64,000 nucleotides of DNA from Mucilaginibacter sp. MD40 (GCF_002288635.1 NZ_NRSW01000001.1:946046-1010045), one strand, 5' to 3'. Counted from the stretch's first letter, positions 51,280-61,002 are shown. The notes: generated by a model not told the origin, from the letters alone. Program-made: numbers and translations.

Positions 51280-52377
51280 ATGAAACTATCTCAACTTACA
51301 TCCTATCTGGAAAGCCTCGCCCCATTAGCATACCAGGAAGACTATGATAACAGCGGCCTTATAGTTGGCCATCCCGATCAGGAAATTAATCAAGCCCTGG
51401 TATCGCTTGATTGTACTGAGGCCGTGGTAGACGAAGCTATTGCCACCGGCTGCCAGGTGGTTATCTCTCACCATCCTATTGTATTTAAGGGACTTAAAAA
51501 GTTTAACGGAAAGACATATGTGGAGCGGGTTGTTGAAAAAGCCATCAGGCATAACATAGCGCTTTATGCTATACATACCAACCTGGATAGTGTAATGGAT
51601 GGTGTTAACGCTAAAATATGCGATACGCTGGGCATAACCAATACGCGTATACTAACGCCGCGGCATGGGCTGTTAAAAAAGCTGGTAACTTTTGTGCCGG
51701 TAGAACAGGCCGAGCAGGTAAGGAAAGCACTGTTCCATGCCGGCGCGGGCCATATCGGCAATTACAGCGAGGTGAGTTTTAACGCCGGGGGCACAGGTAC
51801 CTTTAAGGCAGGCGAAGGTAGCAACCCCTATGTAGGAGAGGTGGGTATGCGCCATAGCGAAGCCGAGGTGCGTATAGAAAGTATTTATCCGGCTAACCTG
51901 GAAAGCAAGATCATTATGGCGCTGGTATTGGCTCACCCTTATGAAGAGGTGGCTTATGACCTGTATAGTTTAACTAATCAAAATCAGCAGGTAGGCAGCG
52001 GGATGATCGGTGAACTGGAAGAAGCTATGGATGAAGCTGATTTTTTGGCCGGGATAAAAGCTTCTATGGTTTGTAAAGTAATAAGGCATACCGCATTGCT
52101 GGGAAGGCGGATTAAAAAAGTAGCGGTTTGTGGAGGCTCAGGAAGTTTTTTACTAAAGCATGCGATAGCCGCCGGTGCCGATGCTTTTATAACAGCAGAT
52201 TACAAATACCACGAGTTTTTTGATGCCGAGGGAAAAATAGTGATCGCGGACATCGGACATTTTGAAAGTGAGCAATTTACACAGCAATTATTATGCGAAC
52301 TTATTCAGAAAAAATTTAGTAACTTTGCCATCCGTTTAACAAAAGTGAATACAAACCCCGTCAAATATTTTATTTAA
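51280..52377 (+). CDS. Nif3-like dinuclear metal-centre protein (GTP cyclohydrolase 1 type 2 family)
   Basis: 365 residues. The N-terminal half has VVISHHPIVFKGLKKF (metal His pair) and YAIHTNLDSVMDGVNAKI. A PII-like insertion domain (about 130-235) follows. The C-terminal part has GSGSFLLKHAIAAGADAFITADYKYHEFFDAEGKIVIADIGHFESE, giving the second set of metal ligands. The three-part form is the usual bacterial one. The family is conserved but its biochemical role is not settled. The stop overlaps the next ATG by one base (TAATG). Confidence 0.93.
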   Translation: MKLSQLTSYLESLAPLAYQEDYDNSGLIVGHPDQEINQALVSLDCTEAVVDEAIATGCQVVISHHPIVFKGLKKFNGKTYVERVVEKAIRHNIALYAIHTNLDSVMDGVNAKICDTLGITNTRILTPRHGLLKKLVTFVPVEQAEQVRKALFHAGAGHIGNYSEVSFNAGGTGTFKAGEGSNPYVGEVGMRHSEAEVRIESIYPANLESKIIMALVLAHPYEEVAYDLYSLTNQNQQVGSGMIGELEEAMDEADFLAGIKASMVCKVIRHTALLGRRIKKVAVCGGSGSFLLKHAIAAGADAFITADYKYHEFFDAEGKIVIADIGHFESEQFTQQLLCELIQKKFSNFAIRLTKVNTNPVKYFI

Positions 52378-53123
52378 TGGAACAAACCATAGAACAAAAG
52401 CTTAAAGCTTTATACGAACTGCAAACCATCCACACCAAAATTGACAAGATACGCCAGGTTAGAGGTGAGCTGCCTATGGAGGTTGCCGATCTGGAAGATG
52501 ATGTAGCTGGTTTGGAAACAAGGATTCAGAAAATAAAAAACGAGCTTGACGATCTTGAGGATGAAATTGTAACCCGCAAAAACCTGATAAAAGACGCGCA
52601 GGCTAACATAAAAAAATACGAAGCTCAGCTTAACGATGTAAAGAACAACCGTGAGTATGATGCTATATCAAAAGAAATAGAGATACAGGGCCTTGACATA
52701 CAGGTAAGCGAGAAAAAGATACGTGAATATGGTTACGAGATAGCTTCAAAAACTACCATTTTTGAAAAAGCTCAGGCAGATCTTGATGCCCGCCGCGCTG
52801 ATCTTGAAGCAAAAAAGGAAGAGTTGGGGACTATTACTGCCGAAACAGAAAAAGATGAAACGGAGCTTACTGCACAAGCCGAACGCGCACAGCAAAATAT
52901 TGAAGAACGCTTGCTAACCGCTTATACCCGTTTGCGCAAAAACGCTAAAAACGGTTTGGCCGTGGTAACTATTCAGCGCGATTCATGCTCTGGTTGTTTT
53001 AACCAGATCCCGCCTCAGCGTCAGTCTGATATACGCCAGCGCAAAAAGATCATTGTTTGCGAGCATTGCGGCCGTATCCTGGTTGATGAAGTAATGGCTT
53101 TAGAAGAAGAACAAGCTAACTAA
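52377..53123 (+). CDS. Coiled-coil zinc-ribbon protein (CdsZ/DUF164-like)
   Basis: 248 residues. A long antiparallel coiled coil (about 5-180) is followed by a C4 zinc ribbon: CSGCFNQIPPQRQSDIRQRKKIIVCEHCGRIL. This is the zf-RING_7/DUF164 architecture, usually encoded next to nif3 as here. The function is unknown; the protein is often discussed as a nucleic-acid or secretion-associated factor. Co-translated with the Nif3-like gene. Confidence 0.9.
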   Translation: MEQTIEQKLKALYELQTIHTKIDKIRQVRGELPMEVADLEDDVAGLETRIQKIKNELDDLEDEIVTRKNLIKDAQANIKKYEAQLNDVKNNREYDAISKEIEIQGLDIQVSEKKIREYGYEIASKTTIFEKAQADLDARRADLEAKKEELGTITAETEKDETELTAQAERAQQNIEERLLTAYTRLRKNAKNGLAVVTIQRDSCSGCFNQIPPQRQSDIRQRKKIIVCEHCGRILVDEVMALEEEQAN

Positions 53124-53145
53124 ATAATAAGCTAAGAATACTGGG

Positions 53146-53171
53146 AGCCTCCTTTTGAAGGGGGCTTTTTT
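53146..53171 (+). terminator. Terminator of the nif3 operon
   Basis: AGCCTCC (53146-53152) pairs with GGGGGCT (53160-53166), one G-T pair, followed by T to 53171. Confidence 0.85.
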
Positions 53172-53273
53172 ATTGCCTGAAAAAAGGGCGTGCTGTTTAT
53201 CAGATAGTTAAATTTCAAATAAATTTTCCTGGCTGGTTATATAGTTTAATTTTACAACAGAGAAGAACAGTGT

Positions 53274-53504
53274 ATGGGATTACCGCTAAGAATAACATTT
53301 AACGATCGGGATTACGTTTACCAGATCGTCAACAGCAACTTAATTAACAAGAACACCACAGAACTTGAGCTCATGCTCAATGGCGAAAAGCTGCACCTGA
53401 TAAAAGAGAACAGTGTTTGGCGATTGCGTGAGTCAGAGCCGGTTTTAGATCCTGAGTTTGTGCAAGCATTAGGCAGGTCGGTATCGTTAAGGATGAGGAT
53501 GTAA
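53274..53504 (+). CDS. Conserved small hypothetical protein
   Basis: 76 residues, soluble, beta-rich: MGLPLRITFNDRDYVYQIV, TTELELMLNGEKLHLIKEN, then a helical tail. It has no recognised family. It is bounded by a terminator upstream and a dispersed repeat downstream. Confidence 0.65.
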   Translation: MGLPLRITFNDRDYVYQIVNSNLINKNTTELELMLNGEKLHLIKENSVWRLRESEPVLDPEFVQALGRSVSLRMRM

Positions 53505-53513
53505 GGTGCCTTT

Positions 53514-53586
53514 GTCATGCTGAGGAACGAAGCATCTGGCAGTATTTATTGCCACCTAAAAGATTCTTCGCTATCGCTCTGAATGA
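53514..53586. repeat. REP-like dispersed intergenic repeat
   Basis: A segment starting GTCATGCTGAGGAACGAAGC (53514-53537) and a related inverted copy, AGATTCTTCGCTATCGCTCT (53561-53586), flank a small stem TGGCA/TGCCA. The arms match as imperfect complements. I recall closely similar 'TCATGCTGAGGAACGAAGCATCT' elements in many copies in Sphingobacteriaceae genomes. It lies between two convergent genes. Confidence 0.75.
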
Positions 53587-53597
53587 TATGCCAATGA

Positions 53598-54668
53598 TTA
53601 AAACATACTCGTCTGTTTCCCTCCCTTAGGCGTAAATAAACTTAGATCATATGCAGGCATTTCCCGGCCGGCTAAAAAACGGACACACGCCATCCGGTAT
53701 AATTGATGGATAGAATTAGCAACATGCCCATCGCCGCTCATACGGCGACCAAATTCACTGTCATTCAAGTTGCCACCATGGCATGCGCGTATCATATTCA
53801 AAATTTTATCGGCCCGGTCGGGGTAGGCTTTATGCACCCAATCTGTAAAGAGTTCGGCAATCGCTCCATTGAGCCGCACAATGGTAAAGCCAGCCGAAAC
53901 AGCGCCGCAATCGGCTGCGGCTTTAATAATATCCGGTATTTCATTACTGTTTAACCCGGGTATAATAGGGGCTACCATCACCCGGCAGGGTATGCCATTA
54001 TCTGACAATTTTTTAATAACGGCCAGTCGCCCCGCGCCGGTTACGGTACGCGGCTCAAGCTTCTGCCTAACAGACTCGTTAAGCGATGTTATGGAAACAT
54101 TTACATGGGCAAGCCTCATGCGTGCCATATCGCTCAAAATATCTATATCTCGCAGCACCACATTGTTCTTGGTAATAATACTTACCGGGTTTCGGTATCG
54201 GTGGAAAACTTCGAGCAATGAGCGGGTAATCTTTAGCTTTCGCTCAATAGGTTGATAGCAATCGGTGTTGCCTGAAAGTACAATAGGCGTTGGCTCATAA
54301 CCTTTTTTGTTAAAATGCTTTTCCAGTAATTCGGCGGCATTGCGTTTCACAATAATTTTCCGCTCAAAATCGAGCCCGGCGCTAAAACCATAATATTCAT
54401 GGCTATTACGGGCATAACAATAAATACAACCGTGTTCGCAGCCCTGGTACGGGTTTATAGAAACAAAATGACTCAGATCAGGGCTGTTTGATTCGCTGAC
54501 TATCTTTTTGGGGTTTTCTTCAAAAAGTTGCGTGTGGGTATTTTCCAGCATTTGCTCATCAAGGCCCTCTTCGTGTTCTCGAACATATTTATTTTTAATA
54601 AAGCGGTTGTGCGTATTTACCTGGGCTCCTCTCCCTTTAAAATATTCCGGGTTATCCTCATGCGACAT
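53598..54668 (-). CDS. PA0069-family radical SAM protein
   Basis: 356 residues. The radical SAM cluster motif is NPYQGCEHGCIYCYARNSHEYYGFSAG (CxxxCxxC, near residues 78-85). FERKIIVKRNAAELLEKHF and SGNTDCYQPIERKLKITRSLLEVF are the family landmarks shared with SplB-like Rv2578c/PA0069 proteins. They are related to spore photoproduct lyase, but the substrate is unknown. Cytoplasmic and monocistronic. Confidence 0.9.
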   Translation of the reverse strand: MSHEDNPEYFKGRGAQVNTHNRFIKNKYVREHEEGLDEQMLENTHTQLFEENPKKIVSESNSPDLSHFVSINPYQGCEHGCIYCYARNSHEYYGFSAGLDFERKIIVKRNAAELLEKHFNKKGYEPTPIVLSGNTDCYQPIERKLKITRSLLEVFHRYRNPVSIITKNNVVLRDIDILSDMARMRLAHVNVSITSLNESVRQKLEPRTVTGAGRLAVIKKLSDNGIPCRVMVAPIIPGLNSNEIPDIIKAAADCGAVSAGFTIVRLNGAIAELFTDWVHKAYPDRADKILNMIRACHGGNLNDSEFGRRMSGDGHVANSIHQLYRMACVRFLAGREMPAYDLSLFTPKGGKQTSMF

Positions 54669-54762
54669 AACACAAATTTGCTAATATTATTAGCAACATG
54701 CAATTTAATGTGACAATAATTGAGTGCATCTGTAACAGCAAGTTTATGAGCGCTATATTAGC

Positions 54763-55401
54763 CTAAGTATCCAATAAAAAAACAAAAAGCTCCTTTGGCC
54801 CATGGGCGCCAAGCACAAGTGTTTTTTCAATATCAGCTGTACGGCTTGGCCCGGTTACATGTGTGATCATAGATGGTAGGCGGTTGCCATATTTTTCCTT
54901 CATAAGCTTAAAGCCATCTTTGATATCAAGCACTATCTGCGAAGAATAAGCCAGTACAATATGTACCGGCGGATATATACTTAAACGCCTGCCTGCAGCA
55001 TGGGCATTAGATAGCAGGATGGTACCATTGCGGGCAACAAGCGCTTCGCAAAGGGTAAAGCCAACATCAGCCAGTTCAAAGTCCTTATCCGTTTCGTAAA
55101 AAGGATATTCATATTGCTTTAGTATTTCCTGCAGGGCAGGCTCCCAGCAATATATCTTGTGCCATTTGCGTTCATGAGCCAATTCGAGCAGGTTCTCAAT
55201 AAATTGTATCTCATTTTCGCAGTATACAAACTGTCCGTTTATGGCGGTAAATTTTTCAGCGAATAATACCTCAGGTACTTCTGCTACCGGCGGGTACATG
55301 GGTTGTTCCTCTAGGTTGGGATAGGGGTTATCACGTTTCTCTAAAAGCGCTTTACGAACTTTTTTTAAAAGCTTTTCTTTAGATGTGGTGATGTCTTTCA
55401 T
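54763..55401 (-). CDS. LUD-domain protein (LutC/YkgG family)
   Basis: 212 residues. The LUD domain fits LutC: FTLCEALVARNGTILLSNAHAAGRRLSIYPPVHIVLA and the C-terminal SMITHVTGPSRTADIEKTLVLGAHGPKELFVFLL. LutC works with LutA/LutB in lactate oxidation, but those genes are absent here. The gene begins 8 bases after a terminator of the upstream ftsH. Confidence 0.88.
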   Translation of the reverse strand: MKDITTSKEKLLKKVRKALLEKRDNPYPNLEEQPMYPPVAEVPEVLFAEKFTAINGQFVYCENEIQFIENLLELAHERKWHKIYCWEPALQEILKQYEYPFYETDKDFELADVGFTLCEALVARNGTILLSNAHAAGRRLSIYPPVHIVLAYSSQIVLDIKDGFKLMKEKYGNRLPSMITHVTGPSRTADIEKTLVLGAHGPKELFVFLLDT

Positions 55402-55408
55402 GTATATG

Positions 55409-55441
55409 AAAAAATAAAGCCACCGGCACGGCCGGCGGCTT
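55409..55441 (-). terminator. Terminator after ftsH
   Basis: On the minus strand AAGCCGCCGGC, loop CGT, GCCGGTGGCTT, then a T-rich stretch to 55409. The LUD gene ATG (55401) follows 8 bases later. Confidence 0.85.
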
Positions 55442-55458
55442 ATTAGTAGCTTTTATTT

Positions 55459-57567
55459 CTATTTACCTTCCGGCGTCTCAATGTTTGACGCTTCGGGGTT
55501 AATTACACTTTCAGGAATGGCATTGTTGTCAGGCGTAAGCGTGTTATCACCATTAACAAATTTGTCATAAGCGGTACGGTGTTCAAACGGGCGTTTACCC
55601 AATAACTCTTCCAGGTCTGCCTGGAATAATACCTCTTTCTCTAATAATTTCGCTGCCACTTTTTCAAGTCCTTCACGGTGTTGTGTAAGCAGATCCTTGG
55701 TTTTGCTGTAGATCACATCCACCAGCTTGCGTACTTCAGAGTCAATTAGTTCTGCTGTAGTATCCGAGTATGGTTTGTTAAACTGGTTTTCGCCATGCGG
55801 GTCATAGAACGATAGGTTACCTACTTTTTCGTTCATGCCATATATTTTCACCATACCATAGGCGAGGCGGGTAATGCGCTCCAGGTCGCTTAGCGCGCCG
55901 GTGGTTATTTTACCAAAAACAATATCCTCTGCAACACGGCCACCCATAGAGAGAATCATATCATCCATCAGTTCTTCCTTGGCTACAAGAAAGCGCTCGT
56001 TAGGCAGGTATTGCGCATATCCCAGGGCGGCAACACCGCGCGGTACAATAGATACCTTTACCAATGGATCGGTATGCTCCAGGAACCATCCTGCAATGGC
56101 ATGGCCGGCTTCATGATAAGCAACTACGCGCTTTTCTTCAGGAGAGATCAAAGTATTCTTTTTCTCTAAACCACCTATCACACGGTCAATCGCGTCCTGG
56201 AAGTCCTGCATATCAACGGCTTCTTTATTTTGGCGGGCTGCTATCAGTGCTGCTTCATTACACACGTTAGCAATTTCGGCACCGGCAAAGCCAGGAGTTT
56301 GGGCCGATAGCTTTTTGGCATCAACATCCGCAGCTAACTTTAAAGGTTTTAAGTGTACTTTAAAGATCTGCTCACGGCCGTTAAGGTCCGGTTTGTCAAT
56401 AGATATTTGCCTGTCAAAACGGCCGGGTCGTAATAAGGCCGAGTCAAGCACGTCGGGGCGGTTGGTTGCTGCAAGTATGATAATACCGGAGTCGGTACCG
56501 AAACCATCCATCTCCACCAATAACTGGTTCAGGGTGTTTTCACGTTCATCATTACCGCCAACAATATTGTTTTTACCACGTGCACGGCCAATGGCGTCTA
56601 TCTCATCAATAAATATAATACAAGGGGCTTTGTCTTTCGCTTGTTTAAATAAATCGCGTACACGGGAAGCACCCACACCCACAAACATCTCCACAAAATC
56701 AGAACCTGATAATGAGAAGAAAGGCACATGTGCTTCACCGGCTACAGCTTTAGCTAAAAGCGTTTTACCAGTACCCGGCGAGCCAACAAGCAGGGCACCT
56801 TTGGGTATTTTACCACCCAGATTGGTGTATTTTTTAGGATTTTTAAGGAAGTCTACAATTTCCATTACTTCCTGTTTAGCCTCTTCAAGGCCGGCAACAT
56901 CATTGAAAGTAACTGTAACCTGAGCCTCTTTATCAAATAACGTAGCTTTTGATTTGCCGATATTAAATATCTGACCACCGGGGCCGCCTCCGGCACCACC
57001 ACTCATGCGGCGCATAATAAACAGCCATACACCAACCAGCAACACCGCCATAATAATGCACTGAACCAGCCAGTTGCTTAACAGGTTTTCCTTGCCCTGC
57101 TCATATTTTATCGGTGTTTTTTCCGCATCGGGCAAGTCTTTCTCTGCTGCGGTGAGTGATTGTTTTAAGCTTTCGTAGCTGGCATCAGTAAAATAATACT
57201 GAGGCCCATCATTGCTCATGGCAAAGCTGCGCTGCTGTTTGTTTACATCAGCATATTTGGGTTTGCTAAGGCTGTCTTTCTTAATGTAAACATCGGCTTT
57301 CACCAGGTCGCCTTCTTTATAGGCAGTAATATGGTCAACATCATGCGCCTTAAGCATGGTGTTGCTAAACGTCTGGAAATCTATTTGCTTGCCGGTGCTG
57401 CCTCCCCATATGGTTGGTATTACAAACAAACCAATAATTAATATGGCATATAGCCACATCAGGTTAAATTTAGGAGGCTTTGGGGTAGACTTTTTATTAG
57501 GTACCCTGCGAAGGGGTTTTTGACTATCGGTTTTCTTGTCTTTAATTTCCATTTTATTCAAGCTCAA
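55459..57567 (-). CDS. ftsH: ATP-dependent zinc metalloprotease FtsH
   Basis: 702 residues. Two membrane segments (about 35-55 and 172-188) flank a periplasmic domain. The AAA domain has Walker A GSPGTGKT and Walker B CIIFIDEIDAIGR, with SRH region LLRPGRFDRQI. The M41 peptidase has HEAGH (YHEAGHAIAGW). It degrades misfolded and short-lived membrane proteins. Its start (MSLNKMEIKD) is 48 bases downstream of rsfS on the minus strand, an arrangement I know from other Bacteroidota. Confidence 0.96.
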   Translation of the reverse strand: MSLNKMEIKDKKTDSQKPLRRVPNKKSTPKPPKFNLMWLYAILIIGLFVIPTIWGGSTGKQIDFQTFSNTMLKAHDVDHITAYKEGDLVKADVYIKKDSLSKPKYADVNKQQRSFAMSNDGPQYYFTDASYESLKQSLTAAEKDLPDAEKTPIKYEQGKENLLSNWLVQCIIMAVLLVGVWLFIMRRMSGGAGGGPGGQIFNIGKSKATLFDKEAQVTVTFNDVAGLEEAKQEVMEIVDFLKNPKKYTNLGGKIPKGALLVGSPGTGKTLLAKAVAGEAHVPFFSLSGSDFVEMFVGVGASRVRDLFKQAKDKAPCIIFIDEIDAIGRARGKNNIVGGNDERENTLNQLLVEMDGFGTDSGIIILAATNRPDVLDSALLRPGRFDRQISIDKPDLNGREQIFKVHLKPLKLAADVDAKKLSAQTPGFAGAEIANVCNEAALIAARQNKEAVDMQDFQDAIDRVIGGLEKKNTLISPEEKRVVAYHEAGHAIAGWFLEHTDPLVKVSIVPRGVAALGYAQYLPNERFLVAKEELMDDMILSMGGRVAEDIVFGKITTGALSDLERITRLAYGMVKIYGMNEKVGNLSFYDPHGENQFNKPYSDTTAELIDSEVRKLVDVIYSKTKDLLTQHREGLEKVAAKLLEKEVLFQADLEELLGKRPFEHRTAYDKFVNGDNTLTPDNNAIPESVINPEASNIETPEGK

Positions 57568-57615
57568 TTGGCTGTAAATTAATTTAGTGGGGCACGAAAC
57601 GGTTTTGAGCTTTTA

Positions 57616-57990
57616 TTAGGCGCTTTTGTAGCTTTTAATTTCAGCGTCGCCCCAAAGGTCCTCAACGCCGTAATACTCACGTTTATCTGTCCTGAAGATG
57701 TGTACAACTACATCAACATAATCGAGCAGTATCCATTCTCCGTGTTCTAACCCTTCTTTTCTCCAGGGCTCTATTTGCAATGCTTTATATATCTCATCTT
57801 CTACACTGCCGGCAATTGCCTTTACCTGCGTAGTTGAATCAGCGTGGCAAACTACAAAATAGTCTGCTACCGAGCTGTTGATATTTCTTAAGTCGAGCCT
57901 AACCAGGTCATTTCCTTTTTTTTCCTGCATGCCGTGTATGGCAAGCTCTGATATATAAGCCGACTCATTTATTACTTTACTTTTTACCAT
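57616..57990 (-). CDS. rsfS: Ribosome silencing factor RsfS
   Basis: 124 residues, the usual size. The family landmarks are VADYFVVCHADSTTQVKAIAGSVEDEI, GEWILLDYVDVVVHIFRTDKREYYGVEDLWGDA. It binds ribosomal protein L14 and blocks subunit joining in starvation. Divergent from birA (47-bp gap) and upstream of ftsH. Confidence 0.95.
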   Translation of the reverse strand: MVKSKVINESAYISELAIHGMQEKKGNDLVRLDLRNINSSVADYFVVCHADSTTQVKAIAGSVEDEIYKALQIEPWRKEGLEHGEWILLDYVDVVVHIFRTDKREYYGVEDLWGDAEIKSYKSA

Positions 57991-58037
57991 TAAAAAGATT
58001 TAGTTTTGAACGATTTTAGTTTTTTAAATATTGTACG

Positions 58038-58808
58038 TTGCAAAATAACATATTTTCAGGATTATTTGTTGGACAAAATTTAGTGGAGCTCAAAGAAGTT
58101 GACTCAACAAATACATTCCTAAAAAACATGCTGTCAAATTCCAAGCCAGTACCAGAAGGTACGGTCATTATGGCAGAAGATCAGTTTGCAGGCCGCGGGC
58201 AGCGCAATAATAGCTGGCATGCCGAGCCCGGGAAAAATTTAACTTTCAGCATTTTATTAAGGCCATCTTTTTTAAACGCGCACCAGCAATTTGATTTAAC
58301 CCGTGCGGTAAGTATGGGAGTATATGACGCATTGTACCCCCTGTTACGTGACAGTCTTAAGATAAAATGGCCCAATGATATTTATTATCAGCATAATAAA
58401 CTGGGTGGTATGCTCGTTGAGAACGTGCTAACAGGCTCGCAGATCAAATATTCGGTTGTGGGGATAGGGCTTAATGTGAACCAGGAGCATTTCCCTGTTA
58501 GCGCAGGTAGCGCCACATCCATCAAAAATATATTGCATAAGAATTATGAATTAAAAAATATATTAGCGGAGATTTGTAATCATACCGAAGCATGGTACCT
58601 TAAACTAAAAGCCGGAAAGTATACCGTATTAAGAGATACGTATGAAAGCCGGTTATATGGGTTAAACCAAAAAAGATGGTTCAAGTCCAACGGTGAGATA
58701 TTTGAAGGCATAGTATCCGGGGTTAAGGAAGAGGGATTGCTGATTGTTGAGCAGGCCTCTGGCACGCGACATTATCAATTAAAGGAAATAGAATTTTTAA
58801 ACAAATAA
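58038..58808 (+). CDS. birA: Biotin--[acetyl-CoA-carboxylase] ligase
   Basis: 256 residues from a TTG at 58038; no ATG is near. The transcript may be nearly leaderless, as the gap to rsfS is 47 bp. No N-terminal HTH, so it is the monofunctional class. Active-site motifs are DSTNTFLK, GRGQRNNSW (biotinyl-AMP loop, GRGR/QR type), IKWPNDIYY and KLGGMLVE. It biotinylates the carboxylase carrier protein. The next gene starts 2 bases after its stop. Confidence 0.92.
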   Translation: MQNNIFSGLFVGQNLVELKEVDSTNTFLKNMLSNSKPVPEGTVIMAEDQFAGRGQRNNSWHAEPGKNLTFSILLRPSFLNAHQQFDLTRAVSMGVYDALYPLLRDSLKIKWPNDIYYQHNKLGGMLVENVLTGSQIKYSVVGIGLNVNQEHFPVSAGSATSIKNILHKNYELKNILAEICNHTEAWYLKLKAGKYTVLRDTYESRLYGLNQKRWFKSNGEIFEGIVSGVKEEGLLIVEQASGTRHYQLKEIEFLNK

Positions 58809-58810
58809 TA

Positions 58811-59260
58811 ATGAAGAAGTTACTTTTAGCGGTTGCCGCGGTGTTTTTATTTTCAGTTGGGGCTAAAGCACAAATAGAGTCGCACGTTACCTGGGCATTC
58901 GCCGCAAAAAAAACAAGCGCTACTGAGGCTACTGTATTAATACGTGCTACTATTGATAAAGGCTGGCATGTTTACTCGCAAAACGTAAAAGAAGGCGGGC
59001 CCGTAAAAACATCTTTTACTTTTGACCCATCAAAAGAATATACCCTGGTTGGTAAAACCATTGAGCCAGCACCTATAAACCGATACGAAAAAGCTTTTAG
59101 CATGAATGTAGGCTTTTTTGAAAACTCGGTGGTTTTTCAGCAAAAAATTAAGTTGAAAGCTAAAGCTACTACAGTTACCGGTAAACTGGAATTTATGACC
59201 TGTAACGATTCAAAATGCCTTCCCCCAGACGAAGTTAAGTTCAGTATACCGGTTAAATAA
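58811..59260 (+). CDS. Secreted DsbD N-terminal-like domain protein
   Basis: 149 residues. A signal peptide (about 1-20, ending GAKAQ) precedes a DsbD alpha-domain-type immunoglobulin fold (DKGWHVYSQNVKEGGPVKT, FMTCNDSKCLPPDEVKFSIP), with the two Cys in CNDSKC. This is the Bacteroidota thiol-disulfide exchange form (DsbC_N/PF11412-type). Here it is a separate gene preceding dsbD, which lacks it. It probably passes electrons from DsbD to periplasmic substrates. Confidence 0.88.
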   Translation: MKKLLLAVAAVFLFSVGAKAQIESHVTWAFAAKKTSATEATVLIRATIDKGWHVYSQNVKEGGPVKTSFTFDPSKEYTLVGKTIEPAPINRYEKAFSMNVGFFENSVVFQQKIKLKAKATTVTGKLEFMTCNDSKCLPPDEVKFSIPVK

Positions 59261-59280
59261 ATTTATAATACCTCGCAAAA

Positions 59281-61002
59281 ATGACACCTGCAACAGGCCG
59301 CGGCCTTTTACGCTATACGTTTATAATTATAGCGCTGTTTTTTGTTTTCACTACAGGCCGTGTATCAGCCGCTCAAACTGCTGCCGATACGGTTTCAACC
59401 GGCGATGTGCAGTTTACCGAGGCGCCCTCGGCTTCACAGCAATTGGCACAAAACAAGAAAAAGGCTGATTCTGTTGCCAAAGCAAAAGCGGATTCTGCTA
59501 AAACTACAGTGAAAGCAGCGCCAGTTGCAAGCGGTACGGATTCGCCTAAAAGCCTGTGGCAATTATTTATTATAGGCTTTTTAGGTGGTTTTGCAGCGTT
59601 TTTATTACCGTGCGTTTACCCTATGCTGCCATTAACAGTAAGCTTTTTTACTAAAAGGGGCGGTAGCCGCGCCAGTGCTATATGGCAATCATGCCTCTAC
59701 GGCATATCCATCATATTTATTTATGTGGTTTTTGGGTTGCTCATTACCATTATTTTTGGCCCGGCCGCATTAAACGGCTTGGCAACTAATGGTATTTTCA
59801 ACCTTTTCTTCTTCCTGATGCTGATAGTATTCGGCGCGTCTTTCCTGGGGGCTTTTGAAATAACATTGCCCAGTTCTTTGGCAAACAAGCTGGATGCTAA
59901 TTCTGATAAGGGCGGTTTTGCGGGTATCTTCTTTATGGCTGCTACGTTGGTGGTGGTTTCGTTTTCGTGTACGGGGCCGGCTATTGGCGGGGTGTTATCA
60001 AGTGCTTTTACCAAGGGCGACAGGCTTGCGCCGGCTGTAGTGATGTTCGGGTTCTCATTAGCTATCGCTTTACCATTTACCATATTTGCCACCTTTCCAT
60101 CGGCGCTAAAAAGCTTACCCAAGTCTGGCGGATGGCTTAACAGTGTAAAGGTTATTTTAGGCTTTATTGAAATAGCGTTCGCGTTAAAATTTCTGTCGAA
60201 TGTTGACTTGGCCTATCACTGGAACCTCATTGACAGGGAAGTGGTACTTTCTATATGGATAGCCATTGGAGTGTTAATGAGTTTGTACCTTATTGGCAAG
60301 ATCAAATTTTCACACGATAGCGATGTGCCGCACCTCAGCGTAACCAGAACCTTTTTTGCTATGGTGGTAATAGCATTTACCTTTTATATGATACCGGGCT
60401 TATGGGGCGCACCATTAAAATCAATAAGCGCATTGTTGCCGCCATTGAGCACGCAGGATTTCGACCTTTCGTCGGGTGCGGGCTTTGCAGCAAGTGCCGC
60501 GGCAACCAATACTACCACTATTAAAGACAAGAAATACGAAGAATTATTTAAGCGACTGCCCAAAGTTAAAGGCCTTGACGACTGGTATGATTATGACCAG
60601 GCCGTAGAAGTATCAAAGCAGTTAAAAAAACCTATCCTGATAGATTTTACCGGCTGGAATTGTGTGAACTGCCGCTTGATGGAACAAAATGTATTTCCGA
60701 ACCCGGAGGTTTACAAACGCCTGAAAAATGAATTTGTAATGCTCCAACTGGTGATAGATGATAAGACCGAGCTTGCTAAAGAGGAGCAGGTTGAATCGGC
60801 CGTGTCGCCGGGTAAAAAAATAACTACACTTGGCGGTAAATGGCTTGATATGGAAGTTGCCAAATACAACTCTAATGCCCAGCCGTATTACGTGATTATT
60901 AACGAGAAAGGCGAAACGCTGGTTCCGCCTCAGGGCGCCAACCAAAATATAGCGGAGTTTGTAAAATACCTCGATAGCGGCATTGCGGCTTATAAAAAGT
61001 AA
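59281..61002 (+). CDS. dsbD: DsbD-type thiol:disulfide interchange protein
   Basis: 573 residues. After a signal/anchor and a low-complexity Ala/Lys linker (about 30-95), a CcdA-like domain with eight membrane segments occupies about 95-390 (FLLPCVYPMLPLTVSFFTKRGG, SFSCTGPAIGGVL with the redox Cys). A C-terminal thioredoxin domain (about 430-573) has FTGWNCVNCRLMEQNVF (CxxC). Electrons flow from cytoplasmic thioredoxin to the periplasm. The alpha domain of E. coli DsbD is in the preceding separate gene. Confidence 0.93.
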   Translation: MTPATGRGLLRYTFIIIALFFVFTTGRVSAAQTAADTVSTGDVQFTEAPSASQQLAQNKKKADSVAKAKADSAKTTVKAAPVASGTDSPKSLWQLFIIGFLGGFAAFLLPCVYPMLPLTVSFFTKRGGSRASAIWQSCLYGISIIFIYVVFGLLITIIFGPAALNGLATNGIFNLFFFLMLIVFGASFLGAFEITLPSSLANKLDANSDKGGFAGIFFMAATLVVVSFSCTGPAIGGVLSSAFTKGDRLAPAVVMFGFSLAIALPFTIFATFPSALKSLPKSGGWLNSVKVILGFIEIAFALKFLSNVDLAYHWNLIDREVVLSIWIAIGVLMSLYLIGKIKFSHDSDVPHLSVTRTFFAMVVIAFTFYMIPGLWGAPLKSISALLPPLSTQDFDLSSGAGFAASAAATNTTTIKDKKYEELFKRLPKVKGLDDWYDYDQAVEVSKQLKKPILIDFTGWNCVNCRLMEQNVFPNPEVYKRLKNEFVMLQLVIDDKTELAKEEQVESAVSPGKKITTLGGKWLDMEVAKYNSNAQPYYVIINEKGETLVPPQGANQNIAEFVKYLDSGIAAYKK

